Shown here piece after piece: positions 57,240-64,000 of a stretch of 64,000 bases of DNA. Under the pieces are notes generated by a model. The model searched no databases. It was not told the DNA's origin and saw only the letters and a program-made list of their open reading frames with translations. Position numbers and translations under genes: made by a program. Source of the DNA: Nothopassalora personata. Its lineage: Eukaryota; Ascomycota; Dothideomycetes; Mycosphaerellales; Mycosphaerellaceae. The stretch is from NCBI GenBank assembly GCA_033816765.1, contig CM066295.1, forward strand, positions 620,001-684,000, written 5' to 3'. Each line of letters starts with the position of its first letter. Within the stretch, counting starts at the first letter, position 1.

Positions 57240-58184
57240 TCACCATGGTCCCCACGTTCCCCTGTCGCCTCCACTAGAAGCCAGTAGCTCCCAGCGTCCC
57301 ATTCTCTCTGATGTGCAGAATGGGTGCCGTAGAGCGACTCCCAGTACGTATTCGATCCAGTTGCGAGTGAGAGGAGTGCTGCCTTCGCCTAGCTCGGGGA
57401 AGGCGTGCAACATGTTCCTTTCTGTGCTAACGATTCGTGCGGTGGTAGGCATGTCGACTTTGGCATTGGCTGCTCGTGCGTCGATGGCATCCCAGAGTCT
57501 GATAATGTACTTCTGATGTACTTCTTGATCCCAATTTGATGGTGCAGGTGGCGCATTCTTATGCGCGCGAGAACTTCCAGGTCCAAGTTCAAGCTTATCT
57601 GATACAACTTGCGTGAAGCGAGACAATGCAGTGGTCATGTTGCGGTTGTGGCGCCCTGTGAGCGCGCTCGTGGAGGTGGCAGCTCGGAGTAGATGAGGCC
57701 TTGCGCAGTTTCTGCTTGTAGGCCGGCCCTCACTGGAGACTGGTTGCGCCGGTGCTGTGGCACTGTCGAGAAAGGTGGATTCTGTGGTGTTGTCTGGATA
57801 GAGCACATCGGCTACCGTCACACCACGCCGGATGCTGGGTCGGGCTGCCGGTTCGGACAGCGGCCTGTTCTCAAGTCTGTCAGATGCTGACTGTAATAGG
57901 TTGATAAAAGAGTCAGAAGTAGTGTTTGAAAGCAGAAGCCGGGCTCGCTCGCCGTCCACAGGCGGCGAAGCCGTTGGGGAAGGAGCGTTCGACGATGCTT
58001 CATCTTGGCGAGGCAGGAATAAGTTTGAGATCTGCCTGAGCAGTGGCACAGGTCGCAGCTGTATCGTCATCTTGCTCCGAGTGGGCGGTATCCGGTCTTG
58101 GCAAGGGTGCTCGCGCAGGAAGTGTTGACGGGGTACGTCCGACGGTGTGTTTGGAGGGAAGTCCGACCCAGTCATGATAAACAT
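57240..58184 (-). CDS. Hypothetical protein, Ser/Pro-rich N-terminus
   Basis: This single frame of 314 residues has in-frame starts at residues 1, 5 and 39; Met 39 (MTIQLRPVPLLRQISNLFLP, 58070) is also plausible. The first 190 residues are disordered (Ser/Pro/Thr). From residue 215 on it is more ordered: WDQEVHQKYIIRLWDAID, PTTARIVSTERNML, and LTRNWIEYVLGVALRHPF near the C-terminus. No domain is recognised. Length, a clean frame and the ordered C-terminal block favour a real gene. Confidence 0.5.
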   Translation of the reverse strand: MFIMTGSDFPPNTPSDVPRQHFLREHPCQDRIPPTRSKMTIQLRPVPLLRQISNLFLPRQDEASSNAPSPTASPPVDGERARLLLSNTTSDSFINLLQSASDRLENRPLSEPAARPSIRRGVTVADVLYPDNTTESTFLDSATAPAQPVSSEGRPTSRNCARPHLLRAATSTSALTGRHNRNMTTALSRFTQVVSDKLELGPGSSRAHKNAPPAPSNWDQEVHQKYIIRLWDAIDARAANAKVDMPTTARIVSTERNMLHAFPELGEGSTPLTRNWIEYVLGVALRHPFCTSERMGRWELLASSGGDRGTWGPW

Positions 58185-59878
58185 TTGTTCTCGATGGTGA
58201 TCTCGTTGAATGTCGCGGTTGTTCCGCCAAGGTCGCGTGATGTACGAATGGATGTGACTTACGATCTGGATCTATTCACCCATGTCTTCCAGGTACGCGG
58301 AATGAGGGAGAGCTCGTAATTTGGTGTCGTGAGCGAGTGTTGTTCGGAGATTCTCGTGAATGAAGGAAAAGGTGAAGTGGACGGGCTCTTTCGCGACAGC
58401 AGCTCGGAGTGGAGACCTAGCAACCGATGAACGAGGCGTGCATACAAGTCGGCAGGACCCCACTTCACAACTATCGCGATTCCACAAGTCCGTGTGTGCT
58501 GCATTCAGCACCTCCTCGCACCTAGTTGAGGCTGAGGACAGTGGTGTGAAGAAACATCATTCAAGGGAAATGGTGCTGCAGCTTTTATTGGTAACCACTG
58601 TTGCTTGCGTACAGTACAGCTTTCCAGTGTGGGGCATTGACATTGAGCTGGTCTCGACTCGCCAAGCTGCGGCATTTGATGCCCCTGTCAAATGCGAAAA
58701 AGCAGGCCCGTTCCCTGCGACTGACCAGAGATAGGCAATTAATTGCAAAAGCACGGCATCCCGTGCGAAAGGCTAAGGAACATGAAAATAGACGAAATGG
58801 CAGCCCAAGCTAAAAGCGATTGCAAGCCAAGATTTGCACGAGGGCGAGGAGGGCCATCCTTCAAGATAAAGCCATGTGGTACGCTGTAGATCGACCTGTA
58901 GATCAGCAACAAGGGTCAATGCAGCAGTCAGCGAGTCACAATGTTTACCAACAAATCAATGCCCAATACTGGTGCCGCGGTGTGGCATCGGGAGGAATTG
59001 CGCAGTGTATAGGGCAACAGCTTGTGCAGATGGCATGTCTAATGATCTAACGGCCCGCAGCGAACGTCTCTGCAGCGAGTCCTATTTTGATAGTCGACCG
59101 GTATCTTGATGGTAACAATGCTGAAACAGATCAGCGAGATCCAGTCGGCGGAGTGAACAGAGTCGCAGAGCAATGAGTGTCACTGCTCATGCTCTAGATT
59201 GTTTGAGTCGATGCGCTTCCACGATTCCAGGTTGTGTCGCTTTGCCATCACACCAGCGGCTGACGCCGATACTGTCGGAGGAGCAGCGTCAACTAAGACG
59301 ACTGTCGTTTTGCTCACATCTATCGACAATGGAAGTGTACATGCCCAGCTCTTCGACCCGGCGCCTTCAGCTGATCGAGCTCTTGCCTTCTTTGCATCGA
59401 CGATCCATCATCGCTCGGCTTCCACGTGCCTTCAGGTCATTATGGGTGGATGGTTCGGGCATGTCAACGTCGTGGTACCGCGTGGCTGCTGTATGCTAGC
59501 GAGGAGCTGTGACTATCCGGTGACCACGGATTCGTGCATCGCATCACATGCGACAATGACGAGCAGCTCGCAGCGTTACGAGCAGGAGATAATGTACGGC
59601 GTACTATAGCAACCCACAATCCCGTCATCCGTGCTCTTCTCTCCGCTTTCGTCGGGTAAGATGAACCGAAAGCACGAATACCTAGGCATTGACATGTGAG
59701 TACGCATCCTAAATGGCAAGTGTACATTATTGACTCGTAATCATTGCATCGTGTCGTCGCACGGCCGATCCGCAGACCTCGCATCTGCCCAAAGGGCTCG
59801 TCGTTTGCAATTGCCCATCTGCTCCTTGGACCCCACAACTGCTACTCTTAATTCTAGGTACACGATAGTGCGAAAGAC
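58185..59878. other. 1.7-kb region without a firm gene
   Basis: A plus-strand frame at 59199-59609 (136 codons; VLLTSIDNGSVHAQLFDPAP, VIMGGWFGHVNVVVPRG) is mildly protein-like but unrecognised, and no exons can be joined to it. Other frames are short. Includes the promoter of the enoyl-CoA hydratase gene. Confidence 0.35.
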
Positions 59879-60802
59879 ATGATGGCCTCCCCTCTAGAGA
59901 CGCAACCTCCACGGACCCCGACCTTCCTCCTTTCCTACCCCAGGCCTCATGTGCTGCTCGTCACGATCAATCGGCCAAAGGCCATGAACAGTTTACCCTA
60001 CGCTTCGCACTGGGAAGCCGATAACCTCTTTCAATGGTTTGACAGCGAGCCATCGCTCAATGTTGCAGTCATCACTGGCAGTGGGAGGGCATTCTGCGCA
60101 GGACAGGATTTGATGGAGCAACGTGATCTTGCCAACGCAAGAGAAGCTGCAGCAAGAGGTGAAAAGGTGGAGGTACCCGATGAAAGACTCCTTCGACATC
60201 CAGTCAGCGGATTTTGCGGCATCAGTAGAAGAGCCGGCAAGAAGCCTGTAATAGCTGCTGTGAACGGCTGGGCCATGGGTGGAGGGTTTGAGATATGCCT
60301 GGGCAGGTGAGTCTAGGACACGGCGAGCGGTACGAACCGCCCACTGATGTACAATCACAGCGACATGATCGTCGCTTCTCCGAACGCTGTCTTCGGTCTT
60401 CCCGAAGCAATGCGTGGCCTTTACGCTGGAGCTGGTGGACTTTCCCGACTTGTGCGATTGGCAGGCATTACCATTGCCAGCGAGATCGCCATGTCTGGGC
60501 GCTTCCTGTCAGCTGCGGAAGCCGTAAAGTACAACATTGCCAATCGCGTTTCGAAGACCCACGAGAGCGTGGTCGACGAAGCCGTGGAATTGGCCGCCAA
60601 GGTCGCGAGTCTTAGCCCTGATGCCATCATTGTTACGAGACATGGCTTACGGGCTAGCTGGGAGCACGCCAGCGTCGAAAGAGCGAGTCAAGATACAGAG
60701 CTGCGATATGGTAAGGGCTTGCGGGAGGGAGATAACTTGGGCATTGGTCTGAGGGCTTTCGCTGAGAAGAAGCAGCCGAAATGGGTCCCGAGCAAGCTGT
60801 AG
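59879..60802 (+). CDS. Enoyl-CoA hydratase/isomerase family protein
   Basis: A crotonase-fold enzyme that acts on acyl-CoA thioesters. Exons 59879-60306 and 60361-60802 give about 289 residues. INRPKAMNSLPYASHW is the opening crotonase block, and VAVITGSGRAFCAGQDLME is the first oxyanion-hole strand. PVIAAVNGWAMGGGFEIC is the second oxyanion segment. FGLPEAMRGLYAGAGGLSRL and AMSGRFLSAAEAVKYNIANR complete the signature. The catalytic Glu of GLPEAMRG (position of Glu144 in rat mitochondrial hydratase) is present, while the second active-site Glu is replaced (Ala-Gly region), so hydratase, isomerase or another crotonase activity cannot be fixed. No C-terminal SKL peroxisomal signal; the protein ends PSKL. 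Confidence 0.88.
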
Positions 60803-61300
60803 ACATCAGATCGGACGATATGAGACGCGAAACAGTTATCAGTCCTTGTACAAGCGCTGTCGTCGGGCTGGTCTAGTCCATCGCTCAGCCTGATAAAGAC
60901 CACGGGCTGTGTTGGGCCACTTGAGCTGAGAAGTAATTTGACCTCATTCATGCCGTGGACCGCCAACTGGGATCGCGAGAGTATCTTCGAGAAGTGCGGT
61001 CACGAGGCAGTCATCCGCGAGACGTGACCGAGACAAGGATACACACTGCCCTGATTCGTACGTACTTCGGACTGCTTCGTCACTTACAGTCACCCGACGA
61101 TGGAGAATTCTTCCAATGATATGTGAAGGTTTGGCCAGGTAGGCTTGTGATATTGCGGCACATTTATTAAGCAAATGTAGGCAAGCCGGGAACGAGCAAG
61201 GCATGCTTCGACGGCGCTGTGTCTTACAGAACTAGTCGTGCCGATCCACAGTAACCCGCTTCGCGGATAACGGCCACCTCAATGCAAATTGTTGTCTTAA
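60803..61300. other. Transition from genic to repeat DNA
   Basis: The first 400 bp has genic composition without a gene. From about 61270 the sequence turns abruptly AT-rich and poor in CpA/TpG. Confidence 0.5.
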
Positions 61301-62949
61301 CGCAAATATCTATTATAGCATGTATACTAACGCGCTATCTCCCGAATATCTTATGAATATAGTTTCTATAGTCTATATAAAAAGACCTTAATTTTCCTAC
61401 GTAAACTAAGTAACTAAGTTTATTACACTCTAAGGTAGCGCTATCTACCTAATAGGGTCTATAAAACCTAAGGTATTAAGTGTTATCTAATAAGGTAAAT
61501 AAGTGCCTCTATATCTTTATATAAACGCGTCGTAACGCTATAATTAGAAAGTTAGTTATATTAGCTTAGATCTATAACGTAGTAAGACTCTTAATAATAA
61601 GCTTTATAACTTACTAGTTTTGATAGTTTATTAAATAGGTATCTAAGTAGTTATTATATACCTAGTAATCTCTAAAGTTAAAGTCTAGATTGCTAAATAA
61701 GCTTAAGAGGACTATAAGACTAGTAAAAGCTTTTCTACTATTTATAGGTAAGATAGAGAATAATACTTTACCTTTAGCAATTATCTCATCTTGTTCTTTA
61801 TTAGTATAATCGTTATAATTTAATATAACAAGTAACTATATACTATTATTACGTAAGTAGTAGTTAATAAAGTTCTTAAAGTACTTATTCTACTACTTAG
61901 TACGCTAATTCTTTAGTAGATGCTAACTTTAATTAATTATGTTATATAACTTAAGATTACTATAGCATTTATTATTAGGTTTACTAATGATAGGTTTACT
62001 AATGATACTCTAGTATTACTTTAGTCTATTCTTACTATTACTATTATTATTAGGCGTATTACTCTTCTTATCCTATATAGATATTAGGGAATGTTATAAT
62101 ATATAGTATACCTACGACCTTATAATAGAAGATAAACTAAATGTAAGGGTAGCCTATACCTAAACATTATATATAATATATAGCTATACTCGGCTTAGTA
62201 AGCCGTACGTAACACGTAGATATGTATAAAGCGATACGTAATACGTCTATAGAAGAAGGTAAGATTTAGTTTATCGATAAGTACGAGGTCGTAAGTATAC
62301 TATATATTATAATATTTCCTTATAGTCCTAAATTATTCTCTTATTATAAACTATATATACTATAGAGTCTAATTATAACGCGCGTAATAGTAAAGTATAT
62401 ATAGCGTTTCTAAGCCTTAGGGTATAGTAGTAGGTACGTTACGTAGTCTTAGTTACGAGAAGAGAGGCCTTACGGGCTAAGATTAAAGAGTAAGAGATAT
62501 AGCAGGAGATTAAGTAGTTAGGGATCTTACGTACTATAAATATACTACCTCTAGAGACTATAAGAGGACCGGCTAGAGAAGCTTACTTTCCTACTATATC
62601 CCCTACCTCTATATCTATAGCTACTAAAGATAATATTATAGTAAGAGGCGCGGCCGTAGCGTATATAACTCAACCGCGCCTAAAAGAGCTAACGCCTTTT
62701 AAGGAGGACTTAATAACGAAGGTAAGGGTATTCCTTAAGGAGCTCTTACTTATTTTTACCCTCTTAGGTACTATATATACGACGAACGGGTCGAAGGTTC
62801 TATATAGGCTTATATACCTTAGTAAAGAGATAAGTAAGTAATAGTACGCTAATGTTACGGGTAAACGACGTATATACTAAAGTTCTATAAAGTTTGTAAT
62901 AAGTTCGATATAGAAGAAAGGGGAAGTTATACGCTGTCCGAAGAAAAGG
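61300..62949. other. AT-rich RIP-degraded repeat block
   Basis: About 1.65 kb composed largely of TA, AT and AA steps with almost no CA or TG, the end state of RIP. Stop codons fill all frames. Faint coding texture remains around 62640-62840 (plus strand: QPRLKELTPFKEDL, then KVRVFLKELL), suggesting an old transposon gene, but no family can be named. Confidence 0.7.
62086..62320. repeat. MITE-like element with 57-bp inverted repeats
   Basis: The arms 62086-62142 and 62264-62320 are inverted copies matching at about 47 of 57 positions by eye, including TTATAATATATAGTATAC and GATAAACTAAAT, around a 121-bp centre. Outer ends read AGGGAATGTT and AGGAAATATT (reverse). No clear target duplication is seen. 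Confidence 0.55.
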
Positions 62950-63418
62950 TGTCGGAAAGCAATCCGAACGTATAGGCGTAGCCTATGCTAAGAAACAGGG
63001 GCCCGCCCCTTATACTACCCCCCCTTCCTCCTCCGCCGCCCCTAGTTATAGCTCCGCCCTAGAGCCTATTGTCCTAGGTGTTTTTATTAGGCTCGTAATA
63101 GGAAGTGCCCGAGCTTCTCTTCCTTATTGTCTAGCCCCGCCGACGCCGAGACGAAGTGTTGTTACCTAGGTAAGTATAAGGTTTACTATTGTCTACTAAG
63201 TGATAATAGCTATTGTTATATATAAACAATAGGAGCCTAGAACATATCTTTAGGTTCTCGTTCTCTTTTTTCTTTTCTTTCTTTTTCTTAATACTAACCG
63301 TACGCGTAAGTCGCCCCTCCCCCTCCCCCCTAGCTAAGCGTCTCTAGCCTTAGGGGCATATTTGCGTATCTTATGTCTATCGCTTAGGGAGACAACATTT
63401 TCCCTACGGGTTCCGACA
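62950..63418 (+). repeat. Probable 5' LTR of a retrotransposon
   Basis: A 469-bp segment starts TGTCGGAA and ends TTCCGACA, an 8-bp TG...CA inverted terminus typical of LTRs. It contains a TATATAAA box near 63220 followed by a pyrimidine-rich stretch near 63260-63300, consistent with U3 and the transcription start. Composition is less AT-rich than the block to the left. The matching 3' LTR lies beyond the window, so orientation and identity are inferred. Confidence 0.45.
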
Positions 63419-64000
63419 GATACTAATAGTATACCGTAAATAGAAACTACTACTACTATATCTCCTATTAATACTATTAAGTAAGTCCGAATAAATTCCT
63501 ACGGAGACCGAAACATTCTAACCGGAGCCTAGCATAAAATAGCCTAACGCCGTATCTACTACGTCCCCTACGCCTCTACTAGCGTAGACTACGTCTCCTA
63601 GCATATAAGTACCGGTCCTCGTCCTATTCTTGTTAGGGTCCGCTAATTATCGTTAGGGCGTAACCGCGCGCGCCTACTAGGCCTATAACACTAATCGCAA
63701 GCATTACGAGGACATATACGTATCTCGCGGACCCCGAAGGAAAATTATCGCTAACCGCGCGTTTTGGGCCGGAGCTTGCCTACGCCGCCTATACTAAGTG
63801 GACCCGCGCTACTAACTAGAACCGCGCGTAAGCATCCTCCCTAGCGTCCTCCGCGACTTTTCTACCGGCTTACGGTCTTTTAGCGACAACGCTCGTACTA
63901 AGCTCCGCGCCGTCCTTAAAGCCTAGAAGGCTTTAAAGCCTCTCTAGCGTACTAGCGTACTCTCCCGGTAAGTTTCTACGGCCCCCGCCTTTTTATACGC
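63419..64000 (+). mobile_element. Probable internal region of an LTR retrotransposon, cut by the window end
   Basis: This begins directly after the putative LTR. A broken plus-strand frame near 63760-63960 reads VDPRY, RVSILPSVLRDFSTGLRSF and TKLRAVLKA with interspersed TAG codons, resembling a degraded gag-like sequence. RIP-type stops are frequent. Family not determined. Confidence 0.35.

Overview
The window is nuclear DNA of a filamentous ascomycete. The genes carry short introns (about 45-200 nt, GT-AG with two GC-AG exceptions). Lineage markers are a GH72 glucanosyltransferase, a BQT4-type KilA-N protein, PPS1 phosphatase, many F-box and LPxELRxxIYE (2EXR-like) paralogues, and repeats bearing repeat-induced point mutation (RIP, CpA to TpA). 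The F-box/2EXR expansion suggests Dothideomycetes, perhaps the Mycosphaerellales/Capnodiales side, but the genus cannot be told from sequence alone.

Layout. 1-3.4 kb is a minus-strand tandem cluster of 2EXR-like genes, two apparently intact and the rest decayed, followed by the mitochondrial ribosomal protein uL23m. 4,610-9,410 is a 4.8-kb TIR transposon with 4-bp target duplications. 9.5-25.5 kb holds a DUF202 membrane protein, RPA32, the DBP10 helicase, a patch of F-box/2EXR genes and relics, a GH72 glucanosyltransferase, a Golgi apyrase and a class-I glutamine amidotransferase. 26.5-46 kb holds a PPS1 dual-specificity phosphatase, a TYW4-Kelch-JmjC wybutosine protein, an ATG18-family propeller, Rho-GDI, BQT4, a broken F-box-like gene, thioredoxin and a uridine kinase/UPRT-like protein. 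46,041-50,861 is a second copy of the same transposon. 51-61 kb holds GID8, an RBR RING protein, a GILT-like thiol reductase, three unrecognised or doubtful genes and an enoyl-CoA hydratase. The last 2.7 kb is AT-rich RIP-degraded repeat DNA with a MITE-like inverted repeat and the probable 5' LTR and start of a retrotransposon.

The host genes are ordinary housekeeping genes not organised as a pathway: nucleotide salvage, rRNA and tRNA maturation, autophagy, Rho signalling, nuclear-envelope anchoring and GID-ligase turnover. The most unusual content is the transposon pair. Each copy has 30-bp inverted repeats and two inward-facing decayed genes: a DDE-integrase-like protein on one strand and a small Cys-rich/coiled-coil protein on the other. 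Each also carries dozens of copies of the heptamer GACTCGC/GCGAGTC. Both insertions split compact divergent promoters, lying 83-221 bp from the start codons on either side, and the two copies differ almost only by RIP-type transitions and one 20-bp repeat unit.
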